From Ichthyophis bannanicus (lineage: Eukaryota; Chordata; Amphibia; Gymnophiona; Ichthyophiidae): 64,000 bases of DNA. Position numbers and translations under genes: made by a program. The stretch lies in contig CM066033.1 of assembly GCA_033557465.1 (NCBI GenBank), positions 585,868,438-585,932,437 on the forward strand, written 5' to 3'. The notes below the pieces were generated by a model. It ran no database searches and was not told where the DNA came from. It worked only from the letters and a program-made list of their open reading frames with translations. Numbering within the stretch: position 1 is the stretch's first letter; each line of letters starts with the position of its first letter. Shown one piece after another: positions 10,842 to 21,595 of this stretch.

Positions 10842-11315
10842 TATAATGATGTAGCCCACTGATTGCTGCAATGACTGTGAAGGCAGAGGTCATGGGTTTG
10901 ATCCCGCAGTGGTGTAATCTAAAAAGACTGTCTGAGGCATTTTATTTTCATTTAAATCAGTGCTGCCAGCAAAAACACCCTCACAGTGCCGTAACCTAAG
11001 GTGCTTCATAAGGCGCCCTATAAGGCACCCCATAGGTCACATTATAAAGTGCCCTGTCTGCCAAGGCACCCTACAATGTGCCCTATAGGGTGCTGTATAG
11101 GGCGCCTTATAGGGTGCTTTACAGGGCACCTTATAGGGCGCCTATGAGGCACGTTAGGCTACAGCACTGTGAGGGGTTTTTTGCTGGCAGCACTGATTTA
11201 AATTAAAAGAAAATGCCTCAGACAGCCTTTTTAGATTACACCACTGCGGAATAGAATCCATGACCTCTGCCTCCACAGTCATTGCAGTAACCAGTAGGCT
11301 ACATCTCTAAAGCTG
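10842..11315. repeat. Large inverted repeat (hairpin) in element A
   Basis: Two arms of about 165 bp (10842-11006 and about 11150-11315) are near-complementary. Each carries a tRNA-like module (B-box-like GGTTTGATCCC on the left) and ATTTAAATCAGTGCTGCCAGC. The loop region is filled with variants of GGCGCCTTATAGGG in both orientations. The equivalent structure recurs in element C at about 31040-31520 and twice in element E. Confidence 0.75.
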
Positions 11316-11696
11316 CTGCCACACTGCTGGCTGGCTACAGAAAGATTGCAGGTCACCACACAAACTGTTTGCTATAGTTACCAGGATAGGGTAAACCCAC
11401 CCATACCCATGATGCACTGCACATGCAGATCAGCAGTCTACAGCTGATCACATAACGGGGTATTTACCACCACAGCACCTGGGCCTGGTAGGGGGAACTG
11501 ACCGTGTGTGTTACTGGCACAGAGTAGCTACAGACCGTGACATTGTGCGGGTCCTGTTCTCACCCTGAGGGTGAGGTGGGGCACCCAGCATCAGGTCTGC
11601 AGCACCCAGCTTGGCTGAGATAGGCTATGCTGCCGGTCCCCATCAGTGCCAGTGTGTGATTAGGTAGTCCTTGCAGACACACCTAGGATAAGATCT

Positions 11697-12348
11697 TATA
11701 ATGCCTTTATGTTGTTCCATGGTGAGACCGCACCTTGAATATTGTGTGCAATTCTGGTTGTCGTATCTTAAAAAGGATATAGCGATTTTAGAAAATGTTC
11801 AGAGAAGAGCCACCAAAATGGTAAAGGGGATGGAAGGATACTCCTATGAAGAAAGGCTAAAAAGGTTAGGGTTCTTTAACCTGGAAAAGAGACGGCTGAG
11901 GGGAGATATGATAGAAGTCTATAAATTAATGAACGGAGTGGAACGGGTAAACGTAGATCGATTGTGTACCTTATCAGAATATAGAAAGACTAGGGGACAT
12001 GCAATGAAGCTACAGGGTAAACTATTTAAGACTAATAAAAGAAAATATTTTTTCACTCAACGTGTAATCAAACTCTGGAATTTGTTACCGGAGGATGTAG
12101 TAAAGGCTGTTAGTGTAGCTGGGTTTAAAAAGGTTTGGACAAGTTCCTGGAGGAAAGGTCCATAAACCATTATTAAGAAGGGACCCAGGATATCAATGCT
12201 TGAACCAATACAAGCATTGTGGAACCTGTGTCCCTTGGGGAAACTGCTAGGTACATATAACCTAGATTGGCCACTGTTGGAAACAGAATACTGGGCTTGA
12301 TGGACCTTGGTCTGACCCAGTATGGCATATCTTATGTTCTTATGTTCT
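11697..12348 (+). mobile_element. CR1 LINE 3' end nested in element A
   Basis: Encodes the CR1 RT C-terminus: MVRPHLEYCVQFW, ENVQRRATKMVKG, YEERLKRLGFFNLEKRRLRGDMI, KYFFTQRVIKLWNLLPEDVV. The ORF spans 11701-12165. It ends with the CR1 3' UTR words ACTGGGCTTGATGGACC and TCTGACCCAGTATGGCA and the octamer-like tail CTTATGTT repeated. Element C has the uninterrupted site at about 31887, so the CR1 arrived after A and C diverged. Confidence 0.85.
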
Positions 12349-13401
12349 GTGTCCATCTGTATTTCCCAGTCACGTCTAGCCCTTGTGGACTATGACGCAC
12401 CCAGAATAGTGCATATCCTATGTGGGTGCCATGGTCACATGTTATAGGTAAAGGGGGGTGTTTGGACCCAAAAGCAGATTATGTAGCACCACCCAATCCA
12501 CCCTCTGTGGCTCAGAGGTGGGGGGGGGGAACAGGACCTCCCACCAACAGATCCACATTGTACATCTCTGCAATGGTGGCAGCAGAGAGAACCATCAACC
12601 CCAGTCCTGCTGGGGAACCAGGTACCCTACAGGGCAGTCAATGCAGATCTGTACGCATCACATAAGGCAATGGCAGAATACTGGAAAAACTCAGCTGCCC
12701 CCCACCACTATCTGACATTCACCAGCAGAGAGCACAGTCACTCTCCAACCACTGCACCCTGCAAAGTATTCCAGCCATACACATACTAACTACAGACTGT
12801 CTGCTAGCTAGTACATAGTGCATGGAAGAACTGTGTGCACCCAAACATGGGATGTGAGCACACACACCAAGCAGGTATGTCAGTGATTTGGCCCCAGAAA
12901 AGAGAACCCATAAATATCACTTGAGAGAAATACTGCCTAGCACTATGGGTGAACCTAGCCATGCCGTGGTCACTGCTCAGTCAGGGTGAGAGTGACCTCC
13001 CAGCATGACATGCTGTGGCCACCCTGTCCGTGCAGGTGGTGGTTGGGCACTGCAATGTCCCAGCCATTGCCCTATACCCTGTGCAGATGCATCCTGCCCA
13101 GGCCACCCTGTCCAGGCCATACCCACAGTACCTTGCTCCTCATTATGCACATTGGCAGGCTAACACTGGAAACAGTGCAAGCAGTGTGGGCTCAGTAAGG
13201 TGTAGGCAGCCACAACACACTGGATAGACAGACACACACTCCCACACCTATGCCAGCATTGTGCAAATATAGAGGTTTGTGGCAGCCCTGGCCACCACAC
13301 CAGTCCTGGACACAGTGCAGGCATTGCTATGGTGCACAAAACTGTTGGGGTCACTCCCCGGGGTGGTAAACACTGTCAGAATCAATAACTGAAACACACT
13401 A

Positions 13402-13505
13402 CACAGATATCAGAAAGGTTGCTATGATGAATCTCTATAAACAAATCATGTTTAACTTAGGATTTGTTATCTGACATTAATCATAGCAACCTTTTGATAT
13501 TTGTG
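13402..13505. repeat. Short hairpin repeat
   Basis: Arms CAGATATCAGAAAGGTTGCT and its near complement AGCAACCTTTTGATATTTG enclose about 50 bp with an inner CAAATC/GATTTG pair. This could be a small MITE inside element A. I see no clear target duplication. Confidence 0.5.
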
Positions 13506-13656
13506 GAACGTGTTCCCAAGTTTAGGACGGCATTGCTAAGGTATGCAGGTGCCAGTATTGGGAGATGCTGCTCCGCGCAGGGCCCAACAGCCTGACTCTC
13601 CATGAGCTGTTGGATAGTGGAGCCTGTCTGTGTGGGTGTTTGTATCCCTGTTAGCC

Positions 13657-13868
13657 TCTGCTCTAGGGCTGAGTTTCCCAACTCCGGTCCTGGTGTGCCA
13701 AACACTTCAGGTTTTCATGCTGTCCCTAATGAATATGCATGAGATACATTTGCATACAATGGGGGCGTGGCATATAATTGCAGCACAGGCATATTTATTA
13801 GGGACAGCATGACACCTGAATGGTGTTTGGCCCTCCAGGACTGCATTTGGGAAACCCTGCTCTAGGAA
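13657..13868. repeat. Palindromic MITE nested in element A
   Basis: About 210 bp with complementary halves: AACTCCGGTCCTGG, CATGCTGTCCCTAATGAATA on the left and TATTAGGGACAGCATG, CCTCCAGGACTG on the right. Related copies sit in the same place in element C (32724-32932) and, reversed, in element D (43071-43271). It was therefore probably already in the ancestor of this Harbinger family. Confidence 0.65.
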
Positions 13869-14331
13869 TTGCACATGTTTATGGTGTCTGTGCCCTGTAG
13901 GGAAAAATATAGGTGTTTATGGAATCTGCAATAACAGCTCCATCTTTATTACCACGGTTTAGTACTGGGTAAAGTATGTGGACATGGTTTGCAGGAGCCA
14001 CAGCTAGGGCTTGAACCTATGACCTTCTGTCCCTGAACACACTGGCTGTGTGTACTGCACCAAACTGTTGTCACAGAGGCAGATCATTCCCTGGGGCTAC
14101 CATTATTGTTCATTGGACAGACCTTGTCTGTTGCACCACACGGCACCCACCTAAACAGGGCTTGGCCTTAGTCTGCTGTGGGCAGATGCCACTGCTCCCT
14201 CCACCACCAGCAGCCCTCCACCACCATGCTGACATGCCCTTATACCAGTGGTGCTGGTGGTGCACAGTCCCAGGCCATCCAGTGTGCAGGTAGGCAGCTG
14301 CCTATGGTTAGGGTTCTCGTGTAGGGGTGCC

Positions 14332-14630
14332 TATTTATTTATTTACATTCTCTTATATACCGCGCTATTCTGCATCAGTGTGGTTTACATTGAACAAACT
14401 GAAATTACATTGAACAGGGCATTATAACTTGGAGATAACTATTTTACAGGGAACATGGGCTATGGAGGGATAAGTGGCTTGCCCAAGACCACAAGTAGCA
14501 CCTGTGGGACTAGAAACCCCAGTCCTTCCGGCCCAAGGTTGCTGTCCTCTAGTGGGATTTGAATCCCCGACCTTCCGGCCTCAAGTACCTTGCCCCAACC
14601 ACTAGGCCACTCCTCCACTCCACTCCACTC
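14332..14630 (-). mobile_element. tRNA-derived SINE with L2-like tail (copy 1)
   Basis: In minus orientation it starts GAGTGGCCTAGTGGTTGGGG (A box TGGCCTAGTGG), has B-box-like GGATTCAAATCCC, the words CTTGGGCAAGCCACTTA and a body ending GCGGTATATAAGAGAATG followed by TAAATAAATA. The tail copies the 3' end of the L2-type LINEs of this window. Element C lacks it at the homologous site (about 33388). Confidence 0.8.
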
Positions 14631-15477
14631 CTACATGGACATGCATGCTTCCCCCCGGCACCGCCTGCCAATGTTCTGTGCCCTTGGGGGCACCTGCTGG
14701 GTAATATCCCCTGTGAAACTGTGGGACACACACGTGCCCATGTTGGACCCTCATCAGTTGCTGTCTTGCTGCTTTACAGTTTTGGCATTCCTATGTGCCA
14801 CCTAGGCATCTGCCTAGTCTGCACTGTGCCCCAGCTGGACCACAGCATGACAAACCTGCCCAATATAAAGGAGAAAACCCTGCTCACCGCTATTTCAATG
14901 TGGGATCTTTCACTTTGTAGGGGGACAGAGCATAGCCCCTTCCAAACATCATATCTTCCTTTTTACGCTTTGTCAGTAGTGTTGCTTTATGTTTATCATA
15001 GTAGCACTATTGGCCAGCTTGGTTATGGGGATTTGAAATGTGGTTCTGGTCATTTAATATGTTTATTTGCCTTTTTGGTTCGTGCACATGTATCACTACT
15101 ATCACTTTTCTGGGTTTCCCTGGCTTTGCTGTACATTGCTGACTGAAATGGTTTCTCTCTCCTGCAAATGTGCCTCTAGCGCGAGGTTTTCACTGGTGCT
15201 AATTTTCAGAGCTTCATTTCACGGCGTTAGTGTGCATGGGGCCTCTCCCCTCCCACTCTCCGCACATTGACCCCTCATCTCCGCCTCTAGGGAGCCTTCC
15301 TCCGCCCTCTGGGGAGCCTTCCTCCACCCTCTGCGCACCTTAACGCCGCTGCAGACATTATCGCGCAATACGTGATGTTCTCGCAAGGTAAAGTGCTATT
15401 ATCGCGTGATAACATCACGTATCACGCGATAACGTCACAGCTGCGCCGTTAGCACCGTTTAGTAAACATACCCCATA

Positions 15478-16425
15478 GACTTGCCTATCAAGCACAAAGT
15501 AAGATATCTAGGTGTCATTATTGACAAAGCTCTCAATATGATATCTCAGATTAAATCTACTGCTAGAACAGTATTTTACAAATTAAAATCCATTCGACAT
15601 CTTAAACCAATTTTCGACCCCTATGATTTTTGAACAATAGTCCATGCACTAATAAATCCTCATCTGGATTTCTGTAATGGTATACTTCAAGGCATCCCAA
15701 AAAAAAGTCTATACACATACTCTATTTTGCACAAAATGTCGCAGCCAGGATAATCACCAAAGCTAACCCAACCAACATATTACACCTAACCTATACGATC
15801 TCCACTGGCTCCCAATAGCCTCCAGAATAAAGTATAAGCAATTAATCACTGTCTTCAAACTGTACAATGATATCTCCCCCTCCTACCTATCCACTCTAAT
15901 ACAATCTCAAATGCACATTAGGCACAAGAGGAACAGCACACAAAACTTACCAAAAATACCATCCTCTATACAAAAAACTAAACAATTTACAAACAATAGA
16001 GCTTTTAGATTTACAGCCCCCACACTCTGGAATGCGATACCCGAACATCTCAGAAAAATCAAAGACCTCCTAACTTTCCACAAGGAATTAAAGACACTTC
16101 TATTCGCGGAATACTTTAAAACACCCTCCAACAACACTTCCAAATCGTCAGTCCTCCGCTCTACCACCCAAATTCCTTAATCCTTCCTTTTTTCAAGATG
16201 TATCTTTGTAAATAGATAAGAGAACCAGCTATCACTATGCCTCTGCAACTCGTGTTTACTGGTGTGTATATAGTTTGTGTTTGAACTAGATACCTAGTTC
16301 CTATTATGTTATGTTATTATTAAAAATGTTTCATGTATCTTCAAGTTTTTGTTCCATGTAAACCGTCACTGATCACTGCAAGGGGCAGTATAAAAAAACT
16401 GTTCAAATAAATAAATAAAAATAAA
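15478..16425 (+). mobile_element. L2 LINE ORF2 C-terminus and 3' UTR (piece 3 of 3)
   Basis: Resumes with DLPIKHKVRYLGVIIDKALN, then HQ-type PHLDFCNGILQGIP, DLHWLPIASRIKYK (with frameshifts), APTLWNAIPEHLRKIKDLL and FHKELKTLLFAEYF, all L2 C-terminal motifs. The 3' end carries TGTAAACCGTCACTGATC and an AAATAAATAAATAAA tail at about 16405-16425. Together with the pieces at 8085 and 10003 this is one LINE copy split by two insertions. Confidence 0.8.
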
Positions 16426-16435
16426 AATCAATTAA

Positions 16436-16700
16436 CGCCCCCAATTCCAACAGACTGAGAAGGCACGGCACATAAAATCTCCTCAACTTACCAATCCATA
16501 TCTGCAAGAGCAACCAATACTCACGCCTCTGAGCATTCTTACTTTATGCCCCTACCCTCTGGAATTCACTACCCTCCGCACTAAGGAACATCAGGTCAAT
16601 CCAGGACTTCCAAAAGAGTTTAAAAACCTACCTCTTCCAGGAACACTACTGCCCTGATCCCCAATATAATGCAATGCAGCAGCATCACCCGCAAGCCCAC
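16436..16700 (+). mobile_element. L2-type LINE C-terminal fragment
   Basis: Translation shows LLYAPTLWNSLPSALRNIRSIQDFQKSLKTYLFQEHY, the last part of an L2-type RT protein. It lies directly behind the tail of the preceding L2. The 3' boundary is unclear, and 16700-16955 contains nothing I recognise. Confidence 0.65.
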
Positions 16701-16956
16701 AGGATTTCTCCCTCCCCATCTCGGCGGCCTCATTTATCCTTCCTACCAACAGCCACTGGTAGAAAAATGGTATAGCAAAACCAATCAAATAAGTTGATAC
16801 ATTTCATGAAGGGATGACTGTGGCAGGTAACACTGCTGATTCTTTGGACAGGTGCAGTAAAGCAATGCTGTGTCATTGCTCCCTCTCTATTTACCGTCTT
16901 CCTAGCTGGTGTTCTTACTGCAGACCAGGGTACTCAAAATGCACCCTGCGCAATTT

Positions 16957-17323
16957 GTTTATTTTATTCATTTGTGTGTTTTATTTATCATTATATCGGG
17001 TAATCATAGCGGTTTACAATTAAAACAACCGATACATTAAACCTTGTACCCATAAATGGTGCAATAACAGGCAATCAAGAATGCACATGATTCAAGATAG
17101 TTTTAACTTATATACAGCATATTTACAGTTCTGTTGATCGATAATATATGTCAGTATAGGATGGGGTTAAGGGATGTCTGATTTAGTGACAATTTGATTG
17201 GTCGGCTAGCCTAGTGGCTATGAGGGGGGAAAATTATGTTGGATCAGTGAGAGTTGTAGTTTCATTTTCACCAAAATGTTCTGTGAAGAGATGGGTTTTG
17301 AGTTGGGAGCGGAACGAGGCTAA
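16957..17323 (-). mobile_element. Antisense L2 LINE, 3' UTR and C-terminus (piece 1 of 3)
   Basis: Begins with an antisense tail (TTTATTTATCATTATATCGG, complement of CCGATATAATGATAAATAAA). At its other end it encodes LASFRSQLKTHLFTEHFGENE on the minus strand. Harbinger element B breaks the frame between NITDL and LASFRS. The rest of the LINE lies at 21195-21595 and 23344-23640. Confidence 0.8.
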
Positions 17324-18576
17324 GGGATATGTTTACTAAACTGCGGTAAGGTAGCAGCGGCTACTTTAATGTGCGTTAGGTACCCTTAACGCGTGTTAAT
17401 GTTACCCAACGCACGTTAAAATCACCGTCCGCGGTAAGTCCCGCAGAGGGTGGAAGGAGGGCGAAGAGAAGAGGTCAATGGGTGGGGAGTGTGTGGGGAG
17501 AGGCTCCCACTGCACTAACGCGGGGAACTGAAGGGCTGAACATTACTGGGACTGAAAACCTGCCGTTAGATGCACATTTGCAGAGGATGAAACCATTTCA
17601 GCGTCAGCAATGTACAACATAGGCAGGGAGCCCAAGAAATGTGATAGTAGTGCTCCATTTGCAGCAGCAGCATAGTGCCCAAGTGTGAAAGGCCATTATG
17701 GCGATGGTGCAAATGGGGCATAGGGGGCTGCAGGCGGGATATGTAGTGGGGGTAACTGGGGCACAGGGTGGACTATGCTGTCACCTAGGTGGCACATAGG
17801 ATCATAGAAACTGGAAATCAGCAAGACAGTGTCTGATCAAGGTCAAACATGCCCAGCAGTCGGTGTTCCAGGGGACATAACCCAGCAAATACCCCAAAGG
17901 TCACACAGGTACCAATATGCCTGTAATAGGGCAAACAGTGCACATCTGGGGACCACTCTAACAAGGGTCCACAGACCTTTCCCAGGATGCGTCACAAACA
18001 GTCCGTAAACCCAGCTAACTGAACACCCTTTACTGCAGCCCCTAGTAAGGCATTGCAGTGTGTGACCACACGTTGTCCGAAACATATATACACCCAGTAA
18101 GCCAAGCTGGGTAGACTGTACCTGAGGTGCATGCCCTAGCCTGTCCACAGTCGGCTGTCACAGCACAATCTACCGACATCTACCTGGTCCACCCTAGCCA
18201 ATAGTTGCTAGGGCACTGACCTGACATCCCCCCAGCCATCTCTTCCCCATGTGGAAGGGACATAGTATTGGTAGGCAGTGATGGGGGGGATGTGTGGATG
18301 TCCATGTATGCTTCCCCACCCCAGACTCCACACCCTAGGCGACTGCCTACCTGCATAATGAATGGCCTGGGACTGTGCACTACCAGCACCGACAGCATAT
18401 GGCCATGCAGCATGGCAAGGGGGCGTGTGTTGGTGCTGGAGGGGGCAGTGGCACCTACCTGCAGTGCACCTAGGCCATGCCCTGTACCAGTATGTGGTGT
18501 GCAGTGCAACAGAAAAGGTCTGGCTGAGGAGACATAAGGTAGCCCCAGGGACTACTGGGTTTCTGTGGCAACAGTG

Positions 18577-18632
18577 TGGTGCAGTACACACAGCCAGTGT
18601 GTCCCAGAGCAGAGGGTTATAGGTTCAGGTCC
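18577..18632 (+). promoter_or_regulatory. Pol III-like A/B box pair in element B
   Basis: TGGTGCAGTAC at 18577-18587 matches the A box consensus TRGYNNARNNG at 10 of 11 positions. GGTTCAGGTCC at 18622-18632 matches the B box at 9 of 11. Spacing is 34 bp, within the usual tRNA/SINE range. The related module in element D (42865-42920) is better preserved. Confidence 0.45.
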
Positions 18633-18924
18633 CAGCTGTGGATCCTACAGAGTATGTCCCTATATTTTACTCTGCAATGCAGATACAACAGCAACATGTG
18701 CAGTCCCCAATGCAGCGGCCAACAGGAGTACAAACACCCACTCACACAGGCTCCACTATCCAAAGTTCTATGCAGAGTCAGGCTGTTGGCCCCAGCATGG
18801 AGCCACAGTCATCAAAGGAGCACTACTGCTACCTCCTGCATAGTCTGGCAATGTCGGCACTGTGATCAGGACCAGTGTGGCGGGCAGGGTTGTCAACTAC
18901 CCCTATCTTTGCACAATGCTACAA

Positions 18925-18927
<3 letters not shown>

Positions 18928-18958
<31 letters not shown>
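18928..18958. repeat. (GT)n microsatellite
   Basis: About 14 uninterrupted GT units inside element B. Confidence 0.95.
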
Positions 18959-18962
<4 letters not shown>

Positions 18963-19775
18963 CTATCCATTGTTTTATGGCTGCCTACACCTCGCTGGGC
19001 CCACAATGTCCCACTATTACCAGCGTTAGCCTTCAATGTGCATAATGAGGAGCAAGGTATTGTGGGTATGGCCCGGGCAGGGCAGACTGGGCAGGATGCA
19101 TCTGCAGAGGGTGTAGGGCAATGGCTGGGACATTGTAGTGCCCAACCACCACCTGCATAGACAAGGTAGCCACAGCACGTCTTGCTGTTAGGGCACTCTC
19201 ACACTGACCAAACAGTGACCATGGCACGGCTATGTTCCCACATAGTGCTATATAGTATCTGTCTCAGGTAATATATGTGTGCCCCCTGTTCTGGAGGGTC
19301 AGTCACTGGGGCACCTGCCGTGTGCCTGTTCTATACAACCCAGGTCTGGGTGTGCATAGTTCCACTGTGAACATGCAAGATAGACTGGCTAGCGGAGTGT
19401 CAGTGGTTAGTTTGTGCATGGCTGGAGCACCTGGCATGGTGCAGCAGGTACAGTCTGACTGTGCCTGCTGGTGAATATCAGACCATGGTTGGGGGCTGGG
19501 GAACAGTTCTAGTCCTGGAACTGGTGGGAGCACAGAGGAAGGGCAATGGACAGGTAGTGCGCAGTGTTGCATCTTACGTGTGTTGCAGCACCGAAGACAT
19601 GCAGTGCTCATAATACTGTGTGTGATATCTGTTTGGGATGTGTGTTATTGTGTGCTATAATCTGACCACATATTCTAAGGCTCTTAGAGGTATCCCATAA
19701 GGCATGTAGGTCTGTAACATCATGCATGTTCTTGTGCATGCTGCGTGTCAGACGCTGTGCTACGCATGAAAGACG

Positions 19776-19924
19776 CAAGCCACTTAACCCTCCATAGCCC
19801 ATGTTCCCTGTAAAATAGTTATCTCCAAGTTATAATGCCCTGTTCAATGTAATTTCAGTTTGTTCAATGTAAATCGCACTGATGCAGAATAGTGCGGTAT
19901 ATAAGAGAATGTAAATAAATAAAT
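19776..19924 (+). mobile_element. tRNA-derived SINE, 3' part (copy 2)
   Basis: From CTTAACCCTCCATAGCCC through ATAATGCCCTGTTCAATG to GCGGTATATAAGAGAATG and TAAATAAATAAA, this matches the 3' half of the SINE at 14332 in opposite orientation. The tRNA-like head is missing or replaced. Confidence 0.75.
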
Positions 19925-20254
19925 GTGTACGCCGCACTGTTGCGTGATAATCTAGCAGACACGATGGCCACTTGGTTGAACATATTTGCATTGTGCTTGT
20001 TGTGGTTGTTTGGGATAGTGGTTACAGACGAGCGTGGAGCCAACATAGGTTGTGGGTTTGGGTCCCACAGGTTCCTTTTCCTTTCTTTTCGTCTGTTCTG
20101 CTCTCCTTACCATACAATGCTTCCAGCTTCGTCCCTTCTCCACAAACCCTTCCTTCTTTTTACTGTATACTGCAGTGTCCCCTCCATGCAGCCTATCTGT
20201 CACATGCTAGCTGTTACATATGCTCCCTTTCTTTGGGATGTCTGGTTGGGTAGG

Positions 20255-20322
20255 TGGCTCAGTGGTTTGGTATTGGTGTCAGTGAGCTGTGTTTGGGCTC
20301 TTCACTGTACTGGTTCAATTCC
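20255..20322 (+). promoter_or_regulatory. tRNA-like module with strong A and B boxes, element B
   Basis: TGGCTCAGTGG at 20255-20265 matches the A box consensus at all 11 positions. GGTTCAATTCC at 20312-20322 matches the B box at 10 of 11. Spacing 46 bp. The T stem is not well paired, so I do not call a tRNA gene. A SINE head or Pol III-competent relic is more likely. Confidence 0.5.
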
Positions 20323-21194
20323 CTCTTACTCCTTTTTGGATTCCTTGCCCATTTTGCCCTTATACACACACCATTCACACAGCTGGCCCTTCAGACCGAC
20401 CCCTGGCACCCTTTCCATTACCGTTATTTACTCCTCTGCATGCTATGTTCACTGCACACCATTTCATGGTGTGTGTGCATGTGTTAACTGTGGCTCACAT
20501 CCCCATTACAGACTGCGATATCAGCTGCCTGTGGTCTATGTCCTTACACCTACGGCTCCGTTTTTCATGCGACACCATGTCTGCAGATCCCTCAGCGCAT
20601 CTTCCACTGTCTGTGCACCTTAGATTGCAACCCCTTTTGGATGCGCTGCTGCTTCCTGTCAGCTGTGATGTTCGCGCGCGGTGGGTCCATGGCGCACTGT
20701 ACCACACGTTATGCACCTTGTAATGCACGTTACCTGACACGGCTTGCTTTAATGATGCACTGCCCACTCCTTTATATATCACTCAAAAAAATCCCGTTAC
20801 CAGATATGTACCCCGCCAAAAAATCCCTGAAACAATCCCCACCATGTGAACCTAAGATATATTTTTTTGTCGGACCACAATGAGGGAGATTCAGATGGAC
20901 TTCAAAACCACACCCGTCAATTGGGGTCCATTTTAATCAACAAACACAGTTCTTTAGTGAATATTATATTAAACGTATCTTAAAATATTGAGAGAAGAAG
21001 CACAAATCGTTGTGTGGAATGTCCAAACTTGTAGAACACGACGTGCACGTTTCGGGACCAAACAGCCCCTGTATCAAGTGCTCTCATGCAGATCACATCA
21101 GTTTGATTCTTCTCTTATCCTTTATATAGGCATTCGTAACATTACTGGGGAAATTAACGACGGTAACATTACCGTGGTTTAGTAAACATACCCC

Positions 21195-21595
21195 TAAGTC
21201 TGTAATGTTTCAGAGACTGGGTGGTAGGGAGTTCTAGAGCATTGGGGATATAAACTCAAATGCTCTGCTGCTGGTGCACTGTTTAGACTTACGGAAAGCT
21301 GATGAGGTAGAGAGAGTGTTGGTCATTTGTTCTCGTCTAAGTCAATTGATGGGGACCACTTTAATTAATTGGGAAAGAGTTTGTGGAGCTATTTTTCTGA
21401 TGATTTTGAAAGTGGTCATTAACATCTTGAATTTGATGCGGCTTTGTACAGGCAGCCAGTGTAAGTCATATACAGTAAGATTGGCGTTATATGATCAATT
21501 CAGCGTGCATTGTAGATGATTCGTGCTGCAGTATGCTGAGCCATTATGAGTGGGTGTAAGGATATTTTGGGAAGACCATGAAGTAGACTATTGCA
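21195..21595 (-). mobile_element. Antisense L2 LINE (piece 2 of 3)
   Basis: On the minus strand the end near 21595 reads CNSLLHGLPKYPYTHS, and the end near 21195 runs into LPPSL..NITDL, meeting the piece before 17323. It was separated from its neighbours by RTE copy 2 on one side and Harbinger element B on the other. Confidence 0.75.

Larger units (their letters stand above)
10658..15474 (+). mobile_element. Harbinger-type element A, long non-autonomous
   Basis: 4.8 kb element with terminal inverted repeats (GGGGTATATTTACTAAACCG left, the complement of CGGTGCTAAACTGTTTAGT-like sequence ending CATACCCC right) and a 3-bp duplication ATA at 10655-10657 and 15475-15477. It cuts an L2 reverse transcriptase exactly between FKLHNI and DLPIKHKVRYLGV. 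No ORF has a transposase motif. Inside are CpG-rich subterminal palindromes, a hairpin of about 470 bp, tRNA-like modules, a nested palindromic MITE, a CR1 tail and a SINE. Assignment to Harbinger rests on the 3-bp duplication and on close relation to element E, which carries a Harbinger transposase exon. Confidence 0.8.
17324..21194 (-). mobile_element. Harbinger-type element B, long non-autonomous
   Basis: 3.9 kb. Ends GGGATATGTTTACTAAACTGCGGTAA (split here as GGGATATGTTTACTAAAC plus TGCGGTAA) and TTACCGTGGTTTAGTAAAC...CATACCCC are inverted repeats. TAA is duplicated at 17321-17323 and 21195-21197. It sits in an antisense L2. Internal sequence at 17740-18530 is the reverse complement of the right part of elements A and C, so B lies in the opposite orientation. 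There are CpG-rich subterminal words (CTTAACGCGTGTTAATG), a (GT)n tract and a partial SINE. I see no transposase. Confidence 0.8.

Noticed and set aside
18576..20723. Several plus-strand ORFs of 90-232 codons inside Harbinger element B
   Set aside because: No transposase or other motif, and they overlap tRNA-like and GT-repeat sequence. Probably chance frames in GC-balanced transposon DNA.
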